Positions 8,791-15,962 of a stretch of DNA of 53,053 nt are shown here, piece by piece (positions within the stretch are counted from its first letter, which is position 1; every line of letters begins with the position of its first letter). Location: contig NZ_CALMFB010000007.1 of the NCBI RefSeq assembly GCF_937863155.1, positions 1 through 53,053 of the forward strand, given 5' to 3'. The position numbers were made by a program, and so were the translations under genes. The notes beneath the pieces were generated by a model. That model had not been told where the DNA came from and made no database searches. It saw only the letters and a list, made by a program, of their open reading frames with translations. The stretch is from an uncultured Brevundimonas sp. GTDB taxonomy: Bacteria > Pseudomonadota > Alphaproteobacteria > Caulobacterales > Caulobacteraceae.

Positions 8791-9513
8791 TCAGCGCGCC
8801 TCGCGCCAGGCCAGATGGGCGATGGCGGCGGTCAGGGCCACGACGCCCAGGCCGGCGCCCAGCATCAGGGCGGTGTCGTGCCGCCAGCCCTCGCCCATGA
8901 CATTGACCGCCATCTGCCAGGGGAAGAAAACCCCCTGCTTGGCCCCGGTCGCCACCACGGCGAAGAAGGTGCCGCCGATGCCCAGCGCCAGGGCCGGCAC
9001 GAAGCTGGCGAACCGCAGGGCGGCCCAGAACTGGATGGCGATCATCAAAAGGGCCGCCGCCAGCACCTTGGCCAGCACCCAGGCGGTCTTCAGCAGTTCG
9101 GGATCGCCGGTCGGGCGGATCGCGGGCTTCACATGGGCCGCCAACTGCACCGCCCCATAGGTCAGCGCCAGGTTCAGCGCCGACATCAGCACGACCAGAC
9201 CCAGGACGCAGACCGCCTTGGCGGCGTACAGCCTCCAGCGCGGAACCGGCAGGGCGCGCAGATGGTCCCATGAACGGGGCGAATGCTCCATCTGCCCGAC
9301 CAGGGCCGTCAGGGCCGTCACGCTCATCGGCAGCATGAAGAAGGCCCAGACCCCCACCGAGGTCAGCAGCCACTGCTCCCATGGCCCCGCCTGGTCGAAA
9401 CGGGTGATGTTGAAGAAGCCGAAGATGCCGATCAGGCACGGCGCCGTCACCGCCAGCAGCAGGGCCAGCGACCGGTTCAGCTTGCGGATCTCGATGTTCA
9501 GAACGGTCCACAT
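8791..9513 (-). CDS. ABC-2 type transporter permease
   Basis: A 240-residue membrane protein with about six hydrophobic segments and the MNIEIRKLNRS-like opening of bacteriocin/lantibiotic-immunity permeases (ABC-2 family). It is the membrane half of the exporter whose ATPase lies immediately upstream. The two are coupled: the ATPase stop overlaps the ATG by one base, and AGGAGG in the last ATPase codons sits 7 bases from this ATG; a GTG one codon earlier is an alternative start. The substrate is unknown; antimicrobial peptide export or self-protection is one possibility from the family. Confidence 0.85.
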   Translation of the reverse strand: MWTVLNIEIRKLNRSLALLLAVTAPCLIGIFGFFNITRFDQAGPWEQWLLTSVGVWAFFMLPMSVTALTALVGQMEHSPRSWDHLRALPVPRWRLYAAKAVCVLGLVVLMSALNLALTYGAVQLAAHVKPAIRPTGDPELLKTAWVLAKVLAAALLMIAIQFWAALRFASFVPALALGIGGTFFAVVATGAKQGVFFPWQMAVNVMGEGWRHDTALMLGAGLGVVALTAAIAHLAWREAR

Positions 9514-10466
9514 CACGCGGCCTCCTCTTGTGTCATGGCCGCGTCGCGGGCCGTGACCCGGCGATAGAGGCCCTCCAGAGAACGGGCCTCGGCGCCGATG
9601 GCGAAGACGGCGATGCCCGCCGCGACCAGGATGGCGTTGGCCGCCGCGCTGACCGCGTCCGCGCCCTGATCCGCGCCCGGCTGGATCACCAGTCGATCCC
9701 CGTCGAGCGTCGCCGCCAGCCCGTGCGCGCTGACGGCCGCCGCCGCCCGCGCGGGGTCATCGGTGCGAGCCAGAACGCGCGGCGTCTGTTCGGCCTTCAG
9801 CCGCGCCAGCTCCCCTTCCAGCACCAGCCGGCCGTCATGGATGACGCCGATGTGGGTCGCCGTCTGCTCGATCTCGCCCAGCAGGTGGCTGGACAGCAGC
9901 ACGGTCGCGCCCGTCCGGTCCGGCAGGGTCTTCAGAAAGCGCCGCATGTGGGCGATGCCACCGGGGTCCAGGCCGTTGGTCGGTTCGTCCAGGATCAGGA
10001 TCGGCGGCGCCCCCAGCATGGCGCGGCCCAGGCCCAGCCTCTGGCGCATGCCCAGCGAATAGTCCGACACCCGCCGCCCGGCGTGTTCGACCATGTCGAC
10101 CGCCTCCAGCACCCGGTCGATCTCGGTCGGCGGCAGGGCCAGCAGCCGGCGCGTCAGATCCAGGTTCTCGCGCCCGGTCAGATGCCCATAAAAGCCGTGC
10201 GCCTCCAGCAGGGCGCCGACCCTGCGCGCCGCGCCGATCCGGTCGGCCGCCACGTCGACGCCGTCGATCCCCGCCGTCCCCTGAGTCGGACGGATCAGGC
10301 CGGTCAGCATCCGCAAGGTCGTGGTCTTGCCCGCCCCGTTGCGCCCCAGAAAGCCATAGACGGCGCCCCTGGGCACGGTCATCGACACCGCATCGACGGC
10401 CAGCCGCCGTTCACCGCGGCGGCCCCGGAACACCCGCGTCAGCCCCTGTGTCTCGATCGCCGCCAT
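9513..10466 (-). CDS. ABC transporter ATP-binding protein
   Basis: A 317-residue ATPase. Walker A is GRNGAGKTT, the signature is YSLGMRQRLGLGRAM, Walker B is ILILDEPTNGLDP, and the switch His is in LLSSHLLGEIE. The C-terminal 90 residues form the extension usual in this bacitracin/lantibiotic-type subfamily. The start is GTG or the adjacent ATG; I take the ATG. It is transcribed divergently from the DUF2975/HTH pair, with two operator-like sites in the 97-base gap, so its expression is probably controlled by that regulator or by CtrA. Confidence 0.9.
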   Translation of the reverse strand: MAAIETQGLTRVFRGRRGERRLAVDAVSMTVPRGAVYGFLGRNGAGKTTTLRMLTGLIRPTQGTAGIDGVDVAADRIGAARRVGALLEAHGFYGHLTGRENLDLTRRLLALPPTEIDRVLEAVDMVEHAGRRVSDYSLGMRQRLGLGRAMLGAPPILILDEPTNGLDPGGIAHMRRFLKTLPDRTGATVLLSSHLLGEIEQTATHIGVIHDGRLVLEGELARLKAEQTPRVLARTDDPARAAAAVSAHGLAATLDGDRLVIQPGADQGADAVSAAANAILVAAGIAVFAIGAEARSLEGLYRRVTARDAAMTQEEAA

Positions 10467-10486
10467 CACCCGCCCCGCGCCTTGAA

Positions 10487-10505
10487 CTTTAAGTCTTGCC
10501 TAAAG
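10487..10505. promoter_or_regulatory. Operator-like site 1 in divergent promoter
   Basis: CTTTAAGTCTTGCCTAAAG, a 19-base inverted repeat with outer CTTTA/TAAAG arms. It shares its first nine bases and last five with the site 35 bases downstream. It also reads as TTAA-N7-CTAA, one mismatch from a CtrA box. It sits about 20 bases upstream of the ABC ATPase start. Confidence 0.55.
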
Positions 10506-10518
10506 ACTGAGAAGGCGC

Positions 10519-10543
10519 GATCTTTAAGTCAAGATTAAAGATC
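10519..10543. promoter_or_regulatory. Operator-like site 2 in divergent promoter
   Basis: A perfect 8-base inverted repeat, GATCTTTA-N9-TAAAGATC, whose core CTTTAAGTCAAGATTAAAG matches site 1. It contains TTAA-N7-TTAA, the CtrA half-site spacing. On the minus strand a TTGACT -35-like hexamer lies inside it, so binding would block the ABC promoter. It ends 20 bases before the DUF2975 start codon. Confidence 0.6.
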
Positions 10544-10563
10544 GGACAGACGGACCCGGCCCC

Positions 10564-11064
10564 ATGACCGCCCTCGACCTCGACCGCTTTCGCCGCATGT
10601 GCCGCCAGTTCCGCTGGCTCTCGATCTTCATGGTCATCAGCGTGGGCGCGATGCTGCTGCTGGCGCATCTGGTCTTTCCGGTCCTGAACTGGCTGATCAA
10701 TGGCCGGGCGATGGATGCACAGCATACGGCCATCTCGTTGATCTGGCTGACTCCGGCGGTGTTTTATCTGTTCGCGGTCTGGTCGATCGGACGGGCCATG
10801 GGACAACTGGCCAATGGGCGGCTGATCCAGCCGACCCTGGCTTCGGCCCTGCGCCGGGTCGGGCTGTCGGTCGGTCTGGGCGCCGTCTTCACCGTCTTCC
10901 TGATGACCAATCTGCTGCGCGCGGCCGGGGCGGCCAAGGGCGGCTATCTGAACTTCGACGTCGGCGCCATGACCTTGGGCATGATCGGCGGCGCCCTGTT
11001 CCTGTTGGGCCGCGTGGTCGATCAGGCTGACCGGGTTCAGGCCGAGATGGACGAGATGATCTGA
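10564..11064 (+). CDS. DUF2975 membrane protein
   Basis: A 166-residue inner-membrane protein with four predicted transmembrane segments, at about residues 19-40, 58-78, 100-118 and 130-148. Size, topology and the directly following small HTH gene match the DUF2975 family, which is typically paired with a YozG-like regulator. The role of these pairs is unknown; signalling from membrane to regulator is a plausible inference. Its stop and the regulator's ATG overlap by one base (TGATG), so the two are translationally coupled. Confidence 0.8.
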   Translation: MTALDLDRFRRMCRQFRWLSIFMVISVGAMLLLAHLVFPVLNWLINGRAMDAQHTAISLIWLTPAVFYLFAVWSIGRAMGQLANGRLIQPTLASALRRVGLSVGLGAVFTVFLMTNLLRAAGAAKGGYLNFDVGAMTLGMIGGALFLLGRVVDQADRVQAEMDEMI

Positions 11065-11309
11065 TGCCGGTGCGTGTCACCCTGGACGCCCTGATCGTCG
11101 CGCGCGGACTGAAGGCCCGCGACCTGGCCGCCCAGGTCGGCCTCAGCGAGACCCAGCTGTCGCTGTTCCGCTCGGGCAAGGTGAAGGGCATCCGTTTCGC
11201 CACCCTGGCGCGGCTGTGCGCGGCGCTGGACTGCCGGCCGGGCGACCTGCTGGACTATGAGATGGACCCTGCGGATCTGAGCCGGCCCGACGCCGAAGAG
11301 ACGGACTGA
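11064..11309 (+). CDS. Cro/CI-type HTH transcriptional regulator
   Basis: An 81-residue protein that is almost entirely a helix-turn-helix domain. The recognition region is LAAQVGLSETQLSLFRSGKV, followed by IRFATLARLCAALDCRPGDLLDYE, the usual end of the YozG/XRE DNA-binding fold. No ligand domain is present. It is coupled to the DUF2975 gene and is the obvious candidate to bind the paired palindromes in the divergent promoter, controlling both its own operon and the ABC exporter. That link is inference. Confidence 0.87.
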   Translation: MPVRVTLDALIVARGLKARDLAAQVGLSETQLSLFRSGKVKGIRFATLARLCAALDCRPGDLLDYEMDPADLSRPDAEETD

Positions 11310-11366
11310 CGGAACCGCTGCGGGCTGCGCGCCCTTTGTTCTGACGACAGAACCAGGGAAACCGCC

Positions 11367-11918
11367 ATGCCCATAGACGACGCCATCGACGAGGTGCGCG
11401 ACCGCGCCGCCGACCTGCTGAACGCCGAGGGGCGCAGCATGGGCCATGTGATGATCGGCGTGGCCCTGACCGCCGGCTTCGCCCTTCTGGCCACGGCGGT
11501 GGCGCGCGGCGCGATCCATCCTCGCCCGCGCCGGCTGGCGGATGCGCGCCAGGGCGATGCGCCCATCACCGAACGGCCGCGCGGCGCCTTCAGCCTGATT
11601 TTGCCCGCAGTGTTTTCAGCCACCACCCTGTCGGCGGTGCGGGTGTGGAACGCCCCGGCCCGGCCCGAGCGCACGCGGGCCATGGCCCTGTGGGCCGTCG
11701 CCCAGTCGCTGAACGCCGTGTGGATCGCCCTGCGTCCGGCCAGCCGCACGCTTCAGGTCGCCGCCGCCATGTCGACGGCGGGTCTGGCCGCCGCCTTCGC
11801 CCATGAGGCGCGCAAGCTGGACCCCGGCGCAGGCAAGCTGGCGGCCCCCACCGGCGCCGCCGTGCGCGTGGCCAACCGCATCGACCGCCGCGCCGGAACC
11901 GAACACACGGTGCACTGA
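11367..11918 (+). CDS. Membrane protein, TspO/MBR-like (tentative)
   Basis: A 183-residue protein. An N-terminal hydrophobic segment (residues 28-47) is followed by a basic loop and then hydrophobic stretches around residues 72-90, 105-122 and 128-145. The segment [18 protein letters not shown] recalls the LN-xxW region of TspO/MBR (tryptophan-rich sensory) proteins, but the protein has few tryptophans and I do not see the whole signature. It lies 57 bases after the HTH gene and has a weak AGGGAA ribosome binding site. Treat it as an uncharacterised membrane protein if the resemblance fails. Confidence 0.6.
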   Translation: MPIDDAIDEVRDRAADLLNAEGRSMGHVMIGVALTAGFALLATAVARGAIHPRPRRLADARQGDAPITERPRGAFSLILPAVFSATTLSAVRVWNAPARPERTRAMALWAVAQSLNAVWIALRPASRTLQVAAAMSTAGLAAAFAHEARKLDPGAGKLAAPTGAAVRVANRIDRRAGTEHTVH

Positions 11919-12028
11919 GGGCCGCTGGGCGCGCCCCATTGCCCTTTTCGCCCGCTTCCTCTAGGGATCGCGCCCTCATTTCGCACGCCTGTCACGGGAC
12001 GGGCCGCGCCCATCAGACAGTGATCCCC

Positions 12029-12598
12029 ATGGCGAAAATCAACGGCAACACCATCAAGCCCGGCATGGTGCTCCAGCACAACGGCGGCCTGTGGGTCGTG
12101 ACCAAGGCCAGCCACGTCAAGCCCGGCAAGGGCGGCGCCTTCGCCAACGTGGAAGCCAAGAACCTGGAGACGGGCAACAAGCTGAACGAACGCTTCCGCT
12201 CGGAAGACAAGGTCGAGCGCGTGACGCTGGAGCAGCGCGACTATTCGTACCTGTTCGACAACGGCGACAGCCTGGTCTTCATGAACGACGAAAACTACGA
12301 GCAGATCGAACTGCAGAAGCAATGGGTCGGCGAAGAGCGCATCCCCTATCTGCAGGAAGGCATGAAGGTCATCATCGAGTCGCACGAAGACCGCCCGATC
12401 GGCCTGGAACTGCCGGAACAGGTCGTTCTGGAAGTCGCCGAGACCGAGCCGACCGTGAAGGGCCAGACGGCGTCCTCGTCCTATAAGCCCGCCATCGCCT
12501 CGAACGGCGTGCGCATCATGATCCCGCCGTACATGAGCGCCGGCGAACGCATCGTGGTGGACACCACCACCGGCGAATACGTCCGCCGCGCGGACTGA
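12029..12598 (+). CDS. efp: Translation elongation factor P
   Basis: A 189-residue factor that relieves ribosomes stalled at proline runs. All three beta-barrel domains are present. The modification-site loop is VKPGKGGAF with Lys34, the residue beta-lysylated by EpmA in the enterobacterial type; there is no EpmA gene in view, so modification cannot be judged. The C-terminal signature [20 protein letters not shown] is intact. The start ATG gives [12 protein letters not shown], matching the family; a longer upstream frame is non-homologous. A proline-rich protein such as that at 4621-5373 would be a natural client. Confidence 0.96.
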   Translation: MAKINGNTIKPGMVLQHNGGLWVVTKASHVKPGKGGAFANVEAKNLETGNKLNERFRSEDKVERVTLEQRDYSYLFDNGDSLVFMNDENYEQIELQKQWVGEERIPYLQEGMKVIIESHEDRPIGLELPEQVVLEVAETEPTVKGQTASSSYKPAIASNGVRIMIPPYMSAGERIVVDTTTGEYVRRAD

Positions 12599-12602
12599 CG
12601 GA

Positions 12603-12677
12603 GTGGACAGTGATTAGTGGTCAGGGATCGGTTCGGCCTCTGATGTCCCCCATCGGCAATCACTAATCACTATCCAC
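12603..12677. repeat. Inverted repeat after efp
   Basis: Two 19-base arms, GTGGACAGTGATTAGTGGT (12603-12621) and ATCACTAATCACTATCCAC (12659-12677), pair at 17 of 19 positions around a 37-base loop. It begins 5 bases after the efp stop and may act as a terminator or mRNA-protecting stem, though no T-run follows. Its ATTAG/CTAAT units resemble the repeat at 22882-22987. Confidence 0.6.
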
Positions 12678-12727
12678 CAATCACCTTCATCGACCTCATC
12701 CGGGGCCGATCAGTGTTTGAACTTCTC

Positions 12728-12762
12728 CGCATGACCGGGCTGGACGCCTTGCAGGTCATGCG
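12728..12762. repeat. Stem-loop in the leader of the inositol phosphatase gene
   Basis: A perfect 9-base inverted repeat, CGCATGACC (12728-12736) and GGTCATGCG (12754-12762), ending just before the CAGGAG ribosome binding site of the gene starting at 12778. It could be an operator or an mRNA hairpin affecting translation; no regulator is identified. Confidence 0.5.
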
Positions 12763-12777
12763 GACCAGGAGATTCCC

Positions 12778-13584
12778 ATGGCCCTCGCCTCCGCCCTGCT
12801 GCAAGTGATGATGGATGCGGTCCGCAAGACCGCCCGGCCGATGCTGCGTGATTTCGGCGAGGTGTCGAACCTGCAGACCTCGCGCAAGGGGCCGGGCGAC
12901 TTCGTCACCGCCGCTGACATCAAGGCCGAGGAAACCCTGTTCGAACTGCTGCTGAAGGCGCGGCCCGGCTATGGCTTCCTGGGCGAGGAGCGCGGCGCGG
13001 TCGAAGGCACGGACAAGACCCACCGCTGGATCGTCGATCCCATCGACGGCACCACCAACTTCATCCACGCCATGCCGCATTTCGCCATCACCGTGGCGCT
13101 GGAGCGGACGGCGCCGGACGGCGCGACCGAGATCGTGGCGGGCGTCACCTACAATCCGGTGCTGAACGAGATGTTCTGGGCCGAAAAGGGCAAGGGCGCC
13201 TATCTGAACGACAGCCGCATCCGCTGCGCCGGGCGCAAGGATCTGTCGGACTGTCTGATCGCCACCGGCCTGCCCTTCATCGGCAAGACCGGCCACGCCC
13301 AGGCGATCAAGGACATCCACGCGGTCGGCCAACGTGTCGCCGGCATCCGCCGCCTGGGCTCGGCCGCCCTGGACTTCGCCTGGGTCGCCTGCGGCCGTTA
13401 CGACGCCTTCTGGGAACGCAACCTGCGGCCGTGGGACGTCGCGGCGGGCCTGCTGTTCGTGCATGAGGCCGGCGGCCTGGTCACCACCATCGACGCCGAC
13501 GGCGACCCCGCCAAAGGCCAGCAGATCCTGGCCGCCAACCCGGACGTCCACGGCGCCCTGCGCAAGGTGCTGCGCGCGGCCTAG
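12778..13584 (+). CDS. suhB: Inositol monophosphatase family protein
   Basis: A 268-residue Mg-dependent phosphatase of the IMPase/SuhB family, hydrolysing inositol-1-phosphate or related sugar phosphates. The metal ligands are visible: Glu in FLGEERG, the DPIDGTTNF motif, and the late Asp in LRPWDVAAGLLFVHEAGG. SuhB in E. coli also binds RNA polymerase and ribosomal RNA leaders; whether that holds here is unknown. The gene converges with the ABC exporter, and their stop codons share a CTAG tetranucleotide. Confidence 0.88.
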   Translation: MALASALLQVMMDAVRKTARPMLRDFGEVSNLQTSRKGPGDFVTAADIKAEETLFELLLKARPGYGFLGEERGAVEGTDKTHRWIVDPIDGTTNFIHAMPHFAITVALERTAPDGATEIVAGVTYNPVLNEMFWAEKGKGAYLNDSRIRCAGRKDLSDCLIATGLPFIGKTGHAQAIKDIHAVGQRVAGIRRLGSAALDFAWVACGRYDAFWERNLRPWDVAAGLLFVHEAGGLVTTIDADGDPAKGQQILAANPDVHGALRKVLRAA

Positions 13585-15443
13585 GCCGACTCTGCGTCCG
13601 CCCCTCGAAACTGAAGATCCGCCAGCTTGGCGTAGAGGCCGCCTTGGGCGATCAGTTCGGCGTGGGTGCCCTGTTCGACCACCCGGCCGTCGTCCATGAC
13701 CACGATCCGGTCGGCGTTCAGCACCGTGGCCAGGCGGTGGGCGATGACCAGGGTGGTGCGCTTAGCCATGGCCTGATCCAGGGCCGCCTGGACCAGACGT
13801 TCATTCTCGGCATCCAGGGCGCTGGTCGCCTCGTCCAGCAGCAGAATGGGCGCCTCGCGCACCAGGGCGCGGGCGATGGCCAGCCGCTGCCTCTGACCGC
13901 CCGACAGGCTCTTGGCCCGCTCGCCCAAGGGGGTGTCGAAGCCCTGGGGCAGGGCCTCGATGAAGCTCAGGGCCTGGGCCTCGTCCGCCGCCTCGCGCGC
14001 CTCGTCCAGGGTCACGGTTTCGCGGCCGAAGCGGATGTTCTCCAGCGCCGAGCCGGAAAACAGCGGCGCCTCCTGCGACACCCAGGCGAAACGGCCCCGC
14101 ACATCCAGAGGATCGGCGTCGCGCACATCCACCCCGTCCACCGCCACTACCCCGCCCTGCGGATCATAGAAGCGCAGCAGCAGGCGAAACACGGTCGACT
14201 TGCCCGCCCCCGACGGCCCGACCAGGGCCACGGTCTCGCCCGGCCGCACGGTCAGGTCGAAGCCTTTCAGCGCCGGCAGGTCCGGCCGGCCCGGATAGGC
14301 GAACCGCACATCGGTCATCGACACCTCGCCGCGCGGCGGCGACGGCAGGATGGCGGGCGCGGCGGGCGGCGCGATGGACGGCAGGGCCCGCATCAGTTCG
14401 TCGATCCGCTCCATGGCCCCGGCGGCCTTCTGAACATCGCCCCAACTTTCGCCCAGGGCGCCCACGGCGCCGGCCACAAACACCGACAGCAGCACGAATT
14501 GCAGCAGGGTTCCGGGGCTCATCCGGCCGGCCACCACATCCTGCGCCCCCAGCCACAACACCAGGGTGACGCCGCCGAACATGACGGTGATGATCATGGC
14601 GGTCATCAGCGCCCGCGCCCGCATGCGGCGCAGCGAGACGCCGAACGCATCCTCGACCGCCGCGCCGAACCGGCTGTCGGCCGCCTGTTCGCGGCCGAAC
14701 GCCTGGACGGTCTCCAGCGCATCGACGCTTTCGCCGGCGAAGCCCACGGCCCCGGCGAACCGGTCCTGGCTGGCCACGGTCAACTTGCGCACCCGGCGGC
14801 CGAACAGGAACAGCGGCCCCAGCAGCAGCGGCACCGCCAGCAGAACCAGCCCCGTCAGCTTGGGGCTGACCACGAACAGCAGGGCCGTGCCCCCCAGCAA
14901 TGTCAGGAAGTTGCGCAGCGCATAGGACACCGAGGTGGTCAGCAGGGTGTCCACCAGCTGGATGTCCGTGGTCAGGCGCGACAGCACCTCGCCGGTCCGC
15001 ATCGAGGCGAAGAAGGCCGGGTCCAGCGACACGATCTGCTGGAACAGGGCCTTGCGCACGTCGGCGATGACCCGCTCGCCCGTCTTGGTGACATAGAGAT
15101 AGCGCACCGCCGTGGCGACGCCCAGGAAGACGGCGTTCAGCCCCAGCAGCATGAACCAGCGGTCGATGCCCGCCCCGCCGTCCTCGAACCCGTGGTCGAT
15201 GGCGCCGCGGGCCGTCGCCGTCAGCGCCAGCGACGCGACGGTGGACAGGATCAGCCAGAAGCCGGCGATGGCGGCGTCCAGCTTGTGCCGCATCAGAAAG
15301 GGCCAAAGACGCCCCAGCGGCCGCACGTCGCGGCGTTTGGCCCGGCGCTCGCCCGCCTCGCCCATCTGTTCGGCCAGCAGGGCGCCCGCGCCGGGGCGGT
15401 CGGAAGCCTGGCGGGAATCGGCGGCGGCGGGAATGTCGGTCAT
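13581..15443 (-). CDS. ABC exporter, fused permease and ATPase (MsbA-like)
   Basis: A 620-residue half-transporter. The N-terminal six-helix transmembrane domain spans about residues 45-345. The ATPase domain has Walker A GPSGAGKST, Q-loop in WVSQEAPLFSG, signature LSGGQRQRLAIARAL, Walker B ILLLDEATSALD and switch His in VIAHRLATV. It works as a homodimer in the inner membrane. Lipid A or another hydrophobic compound is a plausible substrate, as in MsbA, but related exporters carry peptides or drugs. It starts 134 bases from divergent rpmE. Confidence 0.9.
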   Translation of the reverse strand: MTDIPAAADSRQASDRPGAGALLAEQMGEAGERRAKRRDVRPLGRLWPFLMRHKLDAAIAGFWLILSTVASLALTATARGAIDHGFEDGGAGIDRWFMLLGLNAVFLGVATAVRYLYVTKTGERVIADVRKALFQQIVSLDPAFFASMRTGEVLSRLTTDIQLVDTLLTTSVSYALRNFLTLLGGTALLFVVSPKLTGLVLLAVPLLLGPLFLFGRRVRKLTVASQDRFAGAVGFAGESVDALETVQAFGREQAADSRFGAAVEDAFGVSLRRMRARALMTAMIITVMFGGVTLVLWLGAQDVVAGRMSPGTLLQFVLLSVFVAGAVGALGESWGDVQKAAGAMERIDELMRALPSIAPPAAPAILPSPPRGEVSMTDVRFAYPGRPDLPALKGFDLTVRPGETVALVGPSGAGKSTVFRLLLRFYDPQGGVVAVDGVDVRDADPLDVRGRFAWVSQEAPLFSGSALENIRFGRETVTLDEAREAADEAQALSFIEALPQGFDTPLGERAKSLSGGQRQRLAIARALVREAPILLLDEATSALDAENERLVQAALDQAMAKRTTLVIAHRLATVLNADRIVVMDDGRVVEQGTHAELIAQGGLYAKLADLQFRGADAESA

Positions 15444-15493
15444 GGCGCCCGCCTCTTGCCCCGGAACGCCCCCCGGTGTAAACGCCGCCGCTC

Positions 15494-15527
15494 GCCCGCC
15501 GGACTCTCTGGCGGGCTTCTCATTTTT
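15494..15527 (+). terminator. Terminator-like hairpin in the rpmE leader
   Basis: GCCCGCC (15494-15500) pairs with GGCGGGC (15510-15516), followed by TTCTCATTTTT, the layout of a rho-independent terminator on the plus strand. No plus-strand gene ends just upstream, and rpmE starts 50 bases downstream. It may be an attenuator in the rpmE leader, or stop antisense transcription coming out of the ABC gene. Confidence 0.5.
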
Positions 15528-15577
15528 CGCGCACCGACGGTCGGCATCGTCATCGCGCCAGAGACCGGACGAAGCCC

Positions 15578-15802
15578 ATGAAGCCCGATACGCACCCCGA
15601 CTACCACTTCATCACCGTCACCCTGACGGATGGTTCGACCTATCAGACCCGTTCGACCTACGGCAAAGAAGGCGACGTCCTGAACCTGGACATCGACCCG
15701 TCGACCCACCCGGCCTGGACCGGCGGCAATCAGCACCTGATGGACCGCGGCGGCCGCGTGTCGCGCTTCAACAACAAGTTCGCCGGCTTCATGAAGAAGT
15801 AA
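15578..15802 (+). CDS. rpmE: 50S ribosomal protein L31
   Basis: A 74-residue ribosomal protein of the large subunit. The sequence [20 protein letters not shown], then [16 protein letters not shown], is the alphaproteobacterial L31 pattern. It has no cysteine at all, so it is the zinc-independent form and would not be swapped under zinc limitation, unlike four-cysteine L31. A strong intrinsic terminator follows its stop. It is divergently transcribed from the ABC exporter. Confidence 0.95.
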   Translation: MKPDTHPDYHFITVTLTDGSTYQTRSTYGKEGDVLNLDIDPSTHPAWTGGNQHLMDRGGRVSRFNNKFAGFMKK

Positions 15803-15840
15803 GGCCCGATAGCGGCGCCTGCGCCGCACCTGGCTGTCGA

Positions 15841-15875
15841 AAAGCGTCGCACCCCGCGTGCGGCGCTTTTTGTTT
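15841..15875 (+). terminator. Intrinsic terminator of rpmE
   Basis: A 13-base stem, AAAAGCGTCGCAC with GTGCGGCGCTTTT, containing one G-T pair and a CCCGC loop, runs into TTGTTTT. It lies 38 bases after the rpmE stop. Confidence 0.85.
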
Positions 15876-15962
15876 TCCCGGAACGCCGATAACATCGACG
15901 GCGTTCGGTACGGGGGCGTGAACGCGGTGTTCTGCGCCAGTCCGGGCGAAAGCGGATTGACG

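Noticed and set aside
9513-11309. Toxin-antitoxin module formed by the small HTH protein and its neighbour
   Set aside because: The partner is a four-helix membrane protein of the DUF2975 type, not a toxin family, and the pair is a known kind of arrangement.
13644-15581. Long plus-strand frame opposite the ABC exporter
   Set aside because: It is antisense to a gene with intact Walker and signature motifs, and runs past the rpmE start.
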